Shown: positions 43,509-52,265 of the stretch, piece by piece
How positions within the stretch are numbered: position 1 is the stretch's first letter
Layout of the letters: every line of letters starts with the position of its first letter
Origin: Algoriphagus lacus
GTDB lineage: Bacteria; Bacteroidota; Bacteroidia; Cytophagales; Cyclobacteriaceae
Direction: 5' to 3'
Length of the DNA stretch: 64,000 bases
Assembly (NCBI RefSeq): GCF_003583985.1
Contig: NZ_QXML01000007.1
Span: 62,001 to 126,000 of the forward strand
Position numbers and translations under genes: made by a program
The notes under the pieces: generated by a model
Seen by the model: only the letters and a program-made list of their open reading frames with translations
The model's database searches: none
What the model was told of the DNA's origin: nothing

Positions 43509-44066
43509 ATGAGAAAAGTTTTGATTGCATTCTTTCTGATCGGATTCGTGGCTACCGCAGAGGCACAGTTTGGGGTTAGGGCAGGATATAATTCCGCAAA
43601 TTTCTCCGACACAAATTTTGATGCTAAATCCGGTTTTCACCTCGGAGCCTATTATACTTTAGGGACGGATTTTATATCCATTGAGCCTGGTCTTTTCTAT
43701 TCCCAAAAGGGGTATCAGGGCACAGAAGACATCACAGGGGATCCAGTGGATGAAAAGTTGGGCTACATTGATATTCCTGTATTGGTTCGATTAAAGCTCA
43801 TTCCGGCGATTAATATTTTTGCTGGCCCGCAAGCATCATTCTTGGCTTCTAGGGATTACCAATTAGGTGACACCAGTTCCAGTAGCACCGAAGTCATCAG
43901 AGGATATGACGTAGCAGGGGTAGTGGGTGCGCAAGCCAAGCTGCCTTTGGGATTTAATATTCAGGCGAGCTATGATATCGGGTTTACTTCCCTTAATTAT
44001 TATGATACCGATGTGAAAAATCAGGTGTTTAAAGTTTCTCTCGGCTACAGTTTCGGGGGTAATTGA
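43509..44066 (+). CDS. Outer-membrane beta-barrel protein (porin-like, PF13568 type)
   Basis: A 185-residue protein with signal peptide (MRKVLIAFFLIGFVATAEA, mature from Q). The mature part follows the usual pattern of small Bacteroidota barrels: FGVRAGYNSANFSD, FHLGAYYT, ISIEPGLFYSQKGYQ, YIDIPVLVRLK and a final strand VFKVSLGYSFGGN. Eight strands fit. The ATG at 43509 is favoured by the signal peptide; the frame extends upstream without one. Divergent from the Crp-family regulator. Confidence 0.85.
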   Translation: MRKVLIAFFLIGFVATAEAQFGVRAGYNSANFSDTNFDAKSGFHLGAYYTLGTDFISIEPGLFYSQKGYQGTEDITGDPVDEKLGYIDIPVLVRLKLIPAINIFAGPQASFLASRDYQLGDTSSSSTEVIRGYDVAGVVGAQAKLPLGFNIQASYDIGFTSLNYYDTDVKNQVFKVSLGYSFGGN

Positions 44067-44084
44067 TTTACATAATAATAAATG

Positions 44085-44120
44085 TAAATCCCGGTCATCA
44101 AGTCCGGGATTTATTTTTTT
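44085..44120 (+). terminator. Terminator of the barrel gene
   Basis: Perfect ten-base-pair stem TAAATCCCGG / CCGGGATTTA (44085-44094 with 44104-44113) and seven T. The right arm contains the ruvC stop codon on the other strand, so the signal may also help end ruvC transcripts. Confidence 0.85.
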
Positions 44121-44686
44121 AACCGATCAGGATTTTCTTCGATGAAGGATTTCCAGCCTTCATTTCTCCCACGAGTCTGAACTCGTCCTTCATGAAAATG
44201 ATGACAAAGAGCTACTGCAAGTGCGTCAGTGGCATCCAGGAGTTTGGGTAGTTCGGTAATTCCCAACAACGTTTGCAACATAGCTGCCACCTGTTCTTTG
44301 GAAGCATTACCGTTTCCAGTTACGGATTGCTTGACCTTTTTTGGAGAATATTCGGTGATGGGGATTTCTCTGGAAAGTGCCGCAGCCATGGCTACTCCCT
44401 GCGCCCGTCCAAGTTTAAGCATTGACTGCACATTTACTCCATAAAAAGGCGCTTCCAATGCAACTGAATCCGGTGCAAACTCATCCAAAATCCCGCTGAT
44501 TCGTTCAAAAATCTTCTTTAGCTTCAACTCGTGAGTTTCGTATTTTTTGAGGTGAATGACCCCGTACTGAAGAATTTTGTACTTTTTACCTTCCGTTAGG
44601 ATTAGCCCATAGCCCATTACCGTAGTGCCAGGGTCGATTCCTAGGATGATTTTTTCCTTTGCCTCTTTTTTAAGTTCTTTACTCAC
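44111..44686 (-). CDS. ruvC: Holliday junction resolvase RuvC
   Basis: A 191-residue RNase H-fold nuclease. First catalytic Asp D18 in ILGIDPGTTVMGYGL, Glu in VALEAPFYGVN, and the C-terminal pair in DATDALAVALCHH. It cuts Holliday junctions made by RuvAB. The ruvAB genes are not adjacent. N-terminus has an extra basic stretch (KELKKEAKEK). Divergent from the first GT2 gene with only 21 bases between starts. Confidence 0.95.
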   Translation of the reverse strand: MSKELKKEAKEKIILGIDPGTTVMGYGLILTEGKKYKILQYGVIHLKKYETHELKLKKIFERISGILDEFAPDSVALEAPFYGVNVQSMLKLGRAQGVAMAAALSREIPITEYSPKKVKQSVTGNGNASKEQVAAMLQTLLGITELPKLLDATDALAVALCHHFHEGRVQTRGRNEGWKSFIEENPDRLKK

Positions 44687-44707
44687 CTCCGCAATTTAGC
44701 CGAAAAG

Positions 44708-45808
44708 ATGATCAGTTTTTACCTAGTTTGGGTTCTGTGCTATTTTGTTTTGCTCCAGCTTTTTGTGAAAAAGTGGCCCCTCCTTCCAGAGAAGCCATTT
44801 TCAGAAGATCCGGTTTTGAAAGTCACCTTGTTGATTCCATTTCGAAATGAGCAGGGCAGCGTGTCTGGGTTAGCTCATGAGTTGGGAAAAATCCGTTATC
44901 CGGACTTGGAGATTATTTTGATCGATGATCAAAGTGAGGATGATTCTTTTTCCCTTTTTCAAGAAAAACTGAAGTCAGATCGTAGAGTGAAAATACTCCG
45001 AAGTCCCGGGATCGGTAAAAAAGCAGCCTTGGAATTCGGCGTGGGAAAAGCCTCAGGGGAAATTGTAGTGTGCACGGATGCCGATTGTTCATTTCCTGAA
45101 AATTGGATACAAAACTTAACTGCTCCTTTTTACAACCCCAAAGTGCAGTTAGTCGCGGGACCTGTACTTACTTCGAAGCAAGAGACATTTTTCCAGCGGT
45201 TTCAGCAGATTGAGTGGTCCAGTATCCTGTTATTGACTCACTATTTCTTCAGTCAAAAAAGCCCCTTGATGTGCAGCGGGGCGAATCTGGCCTATCGGAA
45301 ATCCGTGTTTTTTAAAGTCAATGGCTTTGACCAAAACCGGCAATTTTTGTCTGGGGACGATGAGTTTTTACTAAAGAAAGTCGTCAAAATGTTTGGTTCA
45401 GAAAGCTGTCTTTATTTGCCGTTTGCTCAAGTTTTAGTCCTGACTCAGCCCCAAGTTGATTTTTCTTCCTTACTAAATCAACGGGTCCGATGGGCTGGGA
45501 AATGGCGTGCACATGGTGAATTGACACATTCATTATCTGCGCTTTTTCCTTTTTTGGTCCAGCTGATATGGATTTCAAGTTTCTTTTTGTTGACACTTGG
45601 ATGGAGGGAGATTCTTTTCTTTCTGCTGATTTGGTCAGGGAAGATCTTGTCGGAAAAATTGGCACTGGGCCATTTGCTGGGAAGTTTAGGGGTCCGCTAT
45701 TCCGTTTTGGATTTTATCGGAACAGGCTTTTTACATCCTTTTTATGTGATTGCGGTCGGTTTTAGGTCTTTTAGGGGAAATTTTACATGGAAAGGACGCA
45801 CCAATTGA
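44708..45808 (+). CDS. Membrane-bound family 2 glycosyltransferase (processive-type)
   Basis: A 366-residue enzyme. An N-terminal helix (about 2-18) leads to the GT-A domain with LLIPFRNEQGS, IDDQSEDDSF, TDADCSFPENW (DxD region) and the acceptor motif QRVRW (in NQRVRWAGKWRAHG). Several helices end the chain. The QxxRW motif is characteristic of processive enzymes such as cellulose, chitin and PNAG synthases, though the size is nearer to simple transferases. First of seven genes spaced 3, 3, 3, -4, -4 and -4 bases. With the deacetylase two genes on, a deacetylated amino-sugar polymer or oligomer is plausible. Confidence 0.85.
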   Translation: MISFYLVWVLCYFVLLQLFVKKWPLLPEKPFSEDPVLKVTLLIPFRNEQGSVSGLAHELGKIRYPDLEIILIDDQSEDDSFSLFQEKLKSDRRVKILRSPGIGKKAALEFGVGKASGEIVVCTDADCSFPENWIQNLTAPFYNPKVQLVAGPVLTSKQETFFQRFQQIEWSSILLLTHYFFSQKSPLMCSGANLAYRKSVFFKVNGFDQNRQFLSGDDEFLLKKVVKMFGSESCLYLPFAQVLVLTQPQVDFSSLLNQRVRWAGKWRAHGELTHSLSALFPFLVQLIWISSFFLLTLGWREILFFLLIWSGKILSEKLALGHLLGSLGVRYSVLDFIGTGFLHPFYVIAVGFRSFRGNFTWKGRTN

Positions 45809-45811
45809 AGA

Positions 45812-46093
45812 ATGCTTAATTTAGCTTTTGAAACTGAAACCATGAGCGACGCGGAATTTGACCTGCTTGATGAGCTGTATTTTGTCCAACCTTACCACTA
45901 CCTCAAGGAAACCTTGGGATGGGAGGATGAGCGTTTATTGGAAACCTTGAGCTCCCTTTATCAGGAGGGTTTCGTCAAATGCATGACAGAACCGGACCGG
46001 GAGCTTTTTGATCAGGTGGATATTTTCCGAGAAGGTAAAAAGCTGATGTTTCTCGCAACCAAAAAGGGCCTGATGGCTCACAATGCGCTATAA
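45812..46093 (+). CDS. Small acidic protein of unknown function
   Basis: A 93-residue cytoplasmic protein with no signal or TM. The sequence is largely helical and acidic (SDAEFDLLDELYFVQPYHYL, ETLSSLYQEGFVKCM) and ends in a short winged-helix-like strand pair (FREGKKLMFLATKKG). The pattern fits a small winged-helix domain but I cannot name a family. ATG at 45812; an alternative ATG at 45842 would drop ten residues. It lies three bases after the GT2 gene and three before the PP2C phosphatase, so it may be a regulator of that operon or partner of the phosphatase. Confidence 0.7.
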   Translation: MLNLAFETETMSDAEFDLLDELYFVQPYHYLKETLGWEDERLLETLSSLYQEGFVKCMTEPDRELFDQVDIFREGKKLMFLATKKGLMAHNAL

Positions 46094-46096
46094 ACT

Positions 46097-47308
46097 TTGA
46101 TCGATACTACCTATAAATACCAACGTAAGGAACTGGAGTTGAAAGCACTCCTGGAGATTACTCAGGCGATTAATGAAAATCAGTCAGAGGCAGTCTTGGT
46201 AAATATATTCAAATTTACCTGTCTGGTTCACCTAGACATCAAGGCTCTGATTCTCTATGTATCAAAGGAGGGGGTGTTTGAGCGAAAAATTTCTCACGGA
46301 GTGAAGGGTAAGATTCCAATTAGTTTGGATTCCTCTCAGGTGACGGACCAAAAATCCTCGGGTCAACTTCATATAAAACTAAGTGACGGATACACCTTTG
46401 AAGAGCTGGAGACCTATCTGCCGGTATACCATAAGGACAAAATGCTTGCTATTCTGTTTTTGAAACGGAAGTCGATGGAGTTGGAGTTGGATTTGGACTT
46501 TACCCAAGCCCTAACAAACATTCTGGTAGTTGCCTTGGAAAACAAGCGGTTTGCAAGACAGCAACTCGAACAGGAAGTACTGAACCGAGAGGTTGCCATA
46601 GCATCCCAAGTGCAGCAAATGCTCTTCCCCGCCTCTCTTCCTAATTCAAAGGAGTTGAAAGCCAAAGTCACTTATTTCCCTCATAGTATGGTAGGAGGGG
46701 ATTATTACGACCTCATCCGAAAATCGAAGGAAAAAGTATACTTCTGTATTGCAGACGTGTCGGGCAAAGGAATTGGAGCAGCTTTGCTGATGTCCAATTT
46801 CCAAGCTGCCTTACGGACCTTATTGCGTAGTGATGCGGAATTTGGGGTGATTATTCAACAGCTTAACTATACACTTTTTGAAAACACCAAAGGGGAACGG
46901 TTTATTACCTTCTTTTTGGGTGAGTACGATTTTAGTACTAAAACTCTTCGATACGTCAATGCCGGGCATAATCCTCCTATTCTTTGCTGGGGCAAAACTG
47001 ACAAGACCGAGCTTTTGGAAGCGGGGACGACCATTTTGGGAGCTTTTGAGGAATTGCCTTTTATGGAAATCGGAGAAAGAAAAAACCTTGATCAGTTTAC
47101 CATTCATTTATACACGGACGGCTTGACCGAATCCATGAACCCTGAGGAAGAGGAGTTTGGAGAGGACAGGTTCCACAATTTTGTGGACGAACATATTCAA
47201 GATGACCCAGAGGAATTTCATCGGGATTTTCTGGAATTGATGCAGAGTTTTTCAAGAAAAATTCCCCTTAGGGATGATTTGACGCTGCTAAGCCTAAGAT
47301 TCAGTTAA
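46097..47308 (+). CDS. PP2C-family (SpoIIE/RsbU-type) serine phosphatase
   Basis: A 403-residue protein. The first 30 residues and a GAF-like domain (about 30-165) precede a SpoIIE phosphatase domain from about 185. Metal ligands sit in MVGGDYYDLI and IADVSGKGIGAAL, and the final motif is YTDGLTES. Enzymes of this type dephosphorylate an anti-sigma-factor antagonist in partner-switching systems; no such partner or kinase is encoded here. Starts with TTG three bases after the small protein gene. Its GAF-like domain may sense a small ligand. Confidence 0.88.
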   Translation: MIDTTYKYQRKELELKALLEITQAINENQSEAVLVNIFKFTCLVHLDIKALILYVSKEGVFERKISHGVKGKIPISLDSSQVTDQKSSGQLHIKLSDGYTFEELETYLPVYHKDKMLAILFLKRKSMELELDLDFTQALTNILVVALENKRFARQQLEQEVLNREVAIASQVQQMLFPASLPNSKELKAKVTYFPHSMVGGDYYDLIRKSKEKVYFCIADVSGKGIGAALLMSNFQAALRTLLRSDAEFGVIIQQLNYTLFENTKGERFITFFLGEYDFSTKTLRYVNAGHNPPILCWGKTDKTELLEAGTTILGAFEELPFMEIGERKNLDQFTIHLYTDGLTESMNPEEEEFGEDRFHNFVDEHIQDDPEEFHRDFLELMQSFSRKIPLRDDLTLLSLRFS

Positions 47309-47311
47309 TCC

Positions 47312-47938
47312 ATGGTTTGGCATACGGTACCCAAGTTTGTCCAAGGGCTATTCCCGAATAGAATTTGGGAAGGTGATCCAACCGGAAAACGAGTTTACCT
47401 CACGTTTGACGATGGTCCTGTTCCGGGGATTACAGATTTTGTGTTGAATGAACTCTCGAAACGAAATCAAAAGGCGACTTTTTTCATGGTGGGAGACAAT
47501 GTACGTAAGCATCCTGCCCTCGCCAATGAGGTACTGGCACAAGGCCATCAGATCGGAAACCATACCTTCAATCACCTTAAAGGATGGGATACAGCGGACT
47601 CAGTTTATCTGGATAATGTCAAAAAATGTGATTTGGTTTTTGAAGAAGAGCTTGGAGTAGGCACTGACCTTTTTCGTCCGCCCTATGGTTTGATTAAAAT
47701 CTCACAGGCAAAACCTGTATTGGAATCCAAAAGAATCATCATGTGGAATGTCCTGACAGGGGACTATGACCGATCCATATTGCCTTCTGAAATCCTGAAA
47801 AAAAGCATTCAAATGACCCTTCCGGGAAGTATCGTTTTATTTCACGATCAACAGAAGACCAGTGAGGTATTGCCCAAAGTTTTACCGCAATATCTTAATT
47901 TTTTGGAGGATAATGGGTTTAAAAGCGCTTTGCTATGA
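47312..47938 (+). CDS. Polysaccharide deacetylase (NodB/CE4 domain)
   Basis: A 208-residue CE4 enzyme. Motif 1 is YLTFDDGPVPG (catalytic Asp pair), motif 2 HQIGNHTFNH (metal-binding His), motif 3 FRPPYG, and late motifs include WNVLTGDYD and VLFHDQ. It removes acetyl groups from N-acetylglucosamine polymers such as chitooligosaccharides, peptidoglycan or PNAG. No signal peptide is visible, so the active site may face the cytoplasm. Sits between the phosphatase and the second GT2 gene, overlapping the latter by four bases. Confidence 0.9.
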   Translation: MVWHTVPKFVQGLFPNRIWEGDPTGKRVYLTFDDGPVPGITDFVLNELSKRNQKATFFMVGDNVRKHPALANEVLAQGHQIGNHTFNHLKGWDTADSVYLDNVKKCDLVFEEELGVGTDLFRPPYGLIKISQAKPVLESKRIIMWNVLTGDYDRSILPSEILKKSIQMTLPGSIVLFHDQQKTSEVLPKVLPQYLNFLEDNGFKSALL

Positions 47939-49041
47939 TTTCAGCATGGCTAAGTGTGGTAGTAGGAATCCTTATCCTACAGTATATGTTTTTGACCTTT
48001 TTATTAAAGAGTAATTGGAAAAATCACCAAAAGCAGCTCAAGGTTTTTCCTCATGTTTCGGTTTTGGTTGCAGCCAGGAATGAAGAGAAATTCTTACCTC
48101 AACTCTTAGCAAGTCTGGAAAAACTGGATTATCCGGTGGATAAGCTCCAAATTCTCCTTGCTGATGACCAAAGTCAGGATGATACGGCGCAGGTGGCAAG
48201 AGATTGGATTCAAAAGGGAGCTAACCGAAAACTAATTTCCATCCAATCCGATCAAGTCGGATTCTACCAAAAGAATGGGAAGGCCAATGCCTTGGCGGTT
48301 TTGGCCCAAGAAGCCACAGGGGAATATTTCTTCTTTACTGATGCAGACTGCGAAGTTCCTCCAAGCTGGATTCAGGAAGGAGTAAGCTGTTTTGGTGGAA
48401 AAACAGGGATACTCATTGGGATTACACAAGTCAAATGCCTGAATTTTTTTGAGAAAATGCAGGAACTGGAATGGTGGAATACGCTTGGGATAGTCAAGAT
48501 CGTCACAGATTTGGGCTTGCCGACCACAGGCTTGGGCAATAATATGGTAATCAGCAGAGACACGTATTTTAAAAGCGGCGGCTTTGAAGGGATTCCTTTT
48601 TCCCTGACAGAAGATCTGGAGATTTCCAAAGCAATAGTGAACGAGGGTTTTGAAATCCGGCATCAGGTTAGTGATTTTTTTTTGGTCAAAACAAAAGCCG
48701 AAAGAAACTGGAAGTCACTCCTCAGTCAACGAAAACGCTGGATGTCCGGAGCAATGACGCTTTCAGTTTACTGGAAAATTTTGCTGGGGTTTCAGTTTTT
48801 CTTTTTTCCTGCGGTGTTGGTTCTCATAGGATTAGCTTGGAAATTGGGTGTAATCCTTTGGGGGTTGAAAATTGGAATTCAGAGTGTTTTTTTGAGTTTT
48901 TTCGCAAAAAAGGCAGGTCAAAAAATTGGGATTTTACCCTTGTTGTGCTTTGATTTTTACCAGATTCAAAGCCTTAGCCTGACGATTCTTTATTACTTTT
49001 GGCCCGGGCAAACGCAATGGAAAGCCCGGAATTACCCATGA
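47935..49041 (+). CDS. Membrane-bound family 2 glycosyltransferase
   Basis: A 368-residue GT2 similar in plan to the one three genes upstream: N-terminal helix (about 3-22), VLVAARNEEKFLPQLL, ADDQSQDDT, TDADCEVPPSW (DxD region) and QRKRW in place of QRVRW, then C-terminal helices from about 275. Together with the first GT2 and the CE4 deacetylase this suggests a surface amino-sugar glycan. ATG overlaps the deacetylase stop by four bases. Confidence 0.85.
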   Translation: MISAWLSVVVGILILQYMFLTFLLKSNWKNHQKQLKVFPHVSVLVAARNEEKFLPQLLASLEKLDYPVDKLQILLADDQSQDDTAQVARDWIQKGANRKLISIQSDQVGFYQKNGKANALAVLAQEATGEYFFFTDADCEVPPSWIQEGVSCFGGKTGILIGITQVKCLNFFEKMQELEWWNTLGIVKIVTDLGLPTTGLGNNMVISRDTYFKSGGFEGIPFSLTEDLEISKAIVNEGFEIRHQVSDFFLVKTKAERNWKSLLSQRKRWMSGAMTLSVYWKILLGFQFFFFPAVLVLIGLAWKLGVILWGLKIGIQSVFLSFFAKKAGQKIGILPLLCFDFYQIQSLSLTILYYFWPGQTQWKARNYP

Positions 49042-49814
49042 ACCTTATCGATACCCACGCTCATATTTATTCTTCAAAATTTGATTCCGATCGGGATCAG
49101 GTCATCGATGAAATTAGAGAAGCTGGGATTGAGCGGATTTTCATGCCCAATGTAGATGTGGAGACAATCGACCGCATGTTGGACTGCGAGTCTAGGTACG
49201 GTGATCTCTGTATTCCGATGATGGGGCTCCATCCCTGTGATGTCAAGGAAGATTTTGAGCAGCAACTTTACGTGATGGAAGGCTGGTTGAATAAGCGTCC
49301 TTTCGCGGCTGTGGGAGAAATCGGCACTGATTTGTATTGGGACAAAAGCACATTTGATATTCAGGTAGAGGCCCTGAAGATTCAAATTGGATGGGCAAAA
49401 TCTAAAAATCTTCCCATCGTATTGCATTGCAGAGAATCCATTGATCAGACCATTGAAATTATTGAGTCAGCTCAGAATGGATCGCTTACCGGTATTTTTC
49501 ATTGTTTCACCGGAACTTTAGAACAAGCAAAACGAATTACAAAACTTGGGTTTTTATTGGGAATCGGCGGAGTCGTGACCTATAAAAATGGAGGACTGGA
49601 CCAGGTAGTTCCTTTTATCGGTTTGGAAAATCTGGTTTTGGAGACAGATGCACCATATTTGGCACCTGTTCCCCATCGGGGAAAGAGAAATAGTCCGGCC
49701 TATTTGCCGCTTATTGCCCAGCGAGTAGGAGACTTACTTCAGATTTCTTCCGAAAAAGTAGCCGAAGTGACCAAGTCGAATGCATTAAATTTATTCAAGG
49801 AGATCAAGAAATGA
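49038..49814 (+). CDS. tatD: TatD-family DNase
   Basis: A 258-residue metal-dependent hydrolase. N-terminal NLIDTHAHIY (metal His pair), GEIGTDLYWDK (Glu bridging metals), HCRES, HCFTGT and LVLETDAPYLAP are the TatD signature set. It acts as a 3'-5' DNase in repair and possibly D-aminoacyl-tRNA release. The ATG at 49038 overlaps the GT2 stop by four bases; a longer frame exists upstream inside that gene. Confidence 0.93.
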   Translation: MNLIDTHAHIYSSKFDSDRDQVIDEIREAGIERIFMPNVDVETIDRMLDCESRYGDLCIPMMGLHPCDVKEDFEQQLYVMEGWLNKRPFAAVGEIGTDLYWDKSTFDIQVEALKIQIGWAKSKNLPIVLHCRESIDQTIEIIESAQNGSLTGIFHCFTGTLEQAKRITKLGFLLGIGGVVTYKNGGLDQVVPFIGLENLVLETDAPYLAPVPHRGKRNSPAYLPLIAQRVGDLLQISSEKVAEVTKSNALNLFKEIKK

Positions 49815-50878
49815 ACTATAAAATCGTCCGTCTAAATACCGGTCTGAAAACCGGAAAAACCGCATCGGTTTTGATCATTTATACCGGTGGTACCTTGGGT
49901 ATGGCCTATGATGATTCCGGCGCCTTAGTTCCGTTCAACTTTGGACAGATTTTGGAGAAGATACCCATCCTTTCCAATATGGATATCGCAATCACGGTGA
50001 TTTCCTTTCCAGAGCCCATTGATTCGTCCAATGTGACCATGCGTCACTGGATGGATATGGCCTATATTATTTATGAAAATTACGATAGCTACGATGGCTT
50101 CGTCGTACTGCATGGCACGGACACTATGGCGTATTCAGCCTCCATGCTTAGCTACATGCTGAATGGATTGAATAAGCCAGTGATTTTTACAGGCGCTCAA
50201 TTGCCAATATCAGCCATGCGATCTGATGCGAGGGAAAATCTGATGACTTCGTTAGAAATTGCAACCGCCAAAATCAACGGTAGACCCATTGTGCCTGAAG
50301 TTTGCATTTTTTTTAATCACATGCTCCTTAGAGGCAACCGCTCAAAAAAAGTTCAGAGCATACACTTTGATGCTTTTGAATCCTCTAATTACCCTTCATT
50401 GGCAGAGGCAGGGATTGTGATTGATTATAATACAAACGCAATTCGGCCATTTGAACCTAACCGAAAATTGGTAAATAAAAACAAGCTTGATAACCGGGTA
50501 ATGATATTGAAGCTTTTTCCCGGAATCACAGACAAAATCATGGATGCCTGCTTTAATATCGAAGGATTACGAGGTGTTGTTTTGGAAACCTATGGTTCGG
50601 GAAACAGTCCGTCGGAGTCCTGGTTTATGAAATCCTTGGAGCGAGCAATCAAAAAGGGCTTGATCATACTCAACGTGTCTCAATGTAATGGTGGGCGTGT
50701 TATTCAAGGAAGGTATGAGACCAGCAGAGAATTATTGGAAGTTGGGGTAGTAAGCGGTGCTGACATGACTACAGAGGCAGCAGTCACCAAGCTCATGTTT
50801 TTATTAGGTCAGAATTTTTCCAGAGATGAAATAAGATTAAAGCTAACCCAATCTTTGGCAGGGGAGATCACTGCGTGA
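49811..50878 (+). CDS. ansA: Type I L-asparaginase
   Basis: A 355-residue asparaginase. The two catalytic threonines are in YTGGTLGMAYD (N-terminal) and VVLHGTDTMAYSASML (second Thr-Asp-Lys triad region); FTGAQLP and VVLETYGSGNSP are further family segments. The length and absence of a signal peptide indicate the cytoplasmic type I enzyme. It converts asparagine to aspartate and ammonia. Four-base overlap with tatD; last gene of the run from 44708. Confidence 0.92.
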   Translation: MNYKIVRLNTGLKTGKTASVLIIYTGGTLGMAYDDSGALVPFNFGQILEKIPILSNMDIAITVISFPEPIDSSNVTMRHWMDMAYIIYENYDSYDGFVVLHGTDTMAYSASMLSYMLNGLNKPVIFTGAQLPISAMRSDARENLMTSLEIATAKINGRPIVPEVCIFFNHMLLRGNRSKKVQSIHFDAFESSNYPSLAEAGIVIDYNTNAIRPFEPNRKLVNKNKLDNRVMILKLFPGITDKIMDACFNIEGLRGVVLETYGSGNSPSESWFMKSLERAIKKGLIILNVSQCNGGRVIQGRYETSRELLEVGVVSGADMTTEAAVTKLMFLLGQNFSRDEIRLKLTQSLAGEITA

Positions 50879-50904
50879 TTTTTCCATTGAATTTTGGGAA
50901 GGGG

Positions 50905-50936
50905 TTTGGAATCGGCAGGAATAATAATTTTCTTTG
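50905..50936 (+). promoter_or_regulatory. Promoter of tRNA-Ser
   Basis: TTTG at 50905-50908, 20-base spacer and TTTCTTTG at 50929-50936 (one mismatch to TAnnTTTG). Start near 50943, about 28 bases before the mature tRNA. Confidence 0.5.
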
Positions 50937-50970
50937 CACTCCGAATCGCAAAACAGCGAAAAATCAACAC

Positions 50971-51058
50971 AGAGAGGTGTCCGAGTGGTTGAAGGAGCAC
51001 GCCTGGAAAGTGTGTATACTCCAAAAGGGTATCGAGGGTTCGAATCCCTTCCTCTCTG
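50971..51058 (+). tRNA. tRNA-Ser (anticodon GGA)
   Basis: An 88-base class II tRNA. Acceptor AGAGAGG / CCTCTCT, anticodon arm CACGC-CTGGAAA-GTGTG with anticodon GGA, a long variable arm, and T arm GAGGGTTCGAATCCCTT. Discriminator G; CCA is not encoded. Confidence 0.96.
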
Positions 51059-51062
51059 CAAT

Positions 51063-51098
51063 AAAACCAGCTTTAGAAATGAAGCTGGTTTTTCTTTT
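51063..51098 (+). terminator. Terminator of tRNA-Ser
   Basis: Eleven-base-pair stem (51063-51073 with 51082-51092), eight-base loop and T-rich tail. Between this and the next promoter (51099-51312) the sequence is very AT-rich with no gene seen. Confidence 0.85.
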
Positions 51099-51312
51099 TT
51101 TGGGAGTTTAATTAGTTTCAGTTTTAAAAAATCGGATTCAATTGAAAATCAACTAGTTTAAAAGATAATATTCACAATAAGGTGATGATTTGAGTATTTA
51201 TCACTTAATTTAAACAATCCTGTTTTGATTGTTCCATTCAATCCATTCATGTAAAAATTGCCCTAAATTCGATTTAAACACGGGATTCTTTCAAAAAAGT
51301 TAAAAGACCCCA

Positions 51313-51344
51313 TTGTTTTTTGAATTTAAAAAATCATAACTTTA
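51313..51344 (+). promoter_or_regulatory. Candidate promoter of the exbB operon
   Basis: TTG at 51313-51315, 21-base spacer and TAACTTTA at 51337-51344 (last base differs from TAnnTTTG). The start near 51351 would leave a leader of about 56 bases before the ATG at 51407. Confidence 0.4.
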
Positions 51345-51406
51345 AAACTCGATTTTAATCTGGAAACCATTTAACCTTTATCAAAAGTCTATTTAAAAAA
51401 CACATT

Positions 51407-52213
51407 ATGAGAAAGTTAATCGCTTTGTTCATGCTTGCAGGTATCATGTTTGTTCCTGTTTTCGCTAACGCACAAGAAGCTCCTGCAGACTCTGCTGCAG
51501 CTGAAGCTACCCAAGCAGTAGAAGAACCTGCTGCATCTCCTACAGTTGTTGACGACGAGATCGTTGCTGAGGAGCAAAGCTTTCACCAGTTGATTAAGGA
51601 GAAGTTTATCGAGGGTGATCCTTTGTACATGACTCCAGTATTGCTTTGTTTGATCTTTGGTCTTGCAATTGCATTGGAGAGAATTATCACTTTGAACCTG
51701 GCTACAACCAACACCAAGAAATTGTTGTTGAAAGTAGAAGACGCACTAGCTTCAGGCGGTGTTGAAGCAGCTAAAGAGGTAACTAGAAATACCAAAGGTC
51801 CAGTAGCTTCGATCTTTACTCAAGGTCTGATGAGATACGCTGAAGGTATTGACATGGTAGAAAAATCAATCATTTCTTACGGTTCTGTTGAAATGGGTCG
51901 TTTGGAGAAAGGTTTGATTTGGATCTCTCTTTTCATCGCTCTTGCTCCAATGTTGGGCTTCTTCGGTACTGTAGTCGGTATGATCTTCGCGTTCGATACC
52001 ATCGAACAAGCTGGTGATATTTCTCCAACTATCGTAGCAGGTGGTATCAAAATCGCCCTTTTGACTACTGTAGCTGGTTTGATTGCTGCAATGATTCTTC
52101 AGTTGTTTTACAACTATCTAGTTTCCAAAATCGACTCTCTTGTAATCGATATGGAAGATGCTTCCATCTCTTTGGTTGATATCTTGGTTAAGCATAAATT
52201 GACCGGTAAGTAA
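51407..52213 (+). CDS. exbB: ExbB/TolQ/MotA-family proton channel subunit with extra N-terminal region
   Basis: A 268-residue protein. It begins with a signal-peptide-like segment (MRKLIALFMLAGIMFVPVFA) and an Ala/Glu/Pro-rich spacer (24-55) not found in E. coli ExbB. The channel part has TM helices at about 75-94, 163-188 and 208-235, with the family signature GLIWISLFIALAPMLGFFGT and IALLTTVAGLIAAMILQ. With ExbD it turns proton motive force into work on TonB or another envelope partner. First gene of a four-gene operon; 52 bases separate it from the next. Confidence 0.9.
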   Translation: MRKLIALFMLAGIMFVPVFANAQEAPADSAAAEATQAVEEPAASPTVVDDEIVAEEQSFHQLIKEKFIEGDPLYMTPVLLCLIFGLAIALERIITLNLATTNTKKLLLKVEDALASGGVEAAKEVTRNTKGPVASIFTQGLMRYAEGIDMVEKSIISYGSVEMGRLEKGLIWISLFIALAPMLGFFGTVVGMIFAFDTIEQAGDISPTIVAGGIKIALLTTVAGLIAAMILQLFYNYLVSKIDSLVIDMEDASISLVDILVKHKLTGK

Positions 52214-52265
52214 TATCCAGTTAATTAAATTGCTCATTTAATTAAGTTTATAAACCTTTGAAAAT

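Noticed and set aside
51099..51312. Possible riboswitch or small RNA in the AT-rich region before exbB
   Set aside because: No stable stems or known aptamer motifs could be found by eye; only a candidate promoter near 51313-51344.
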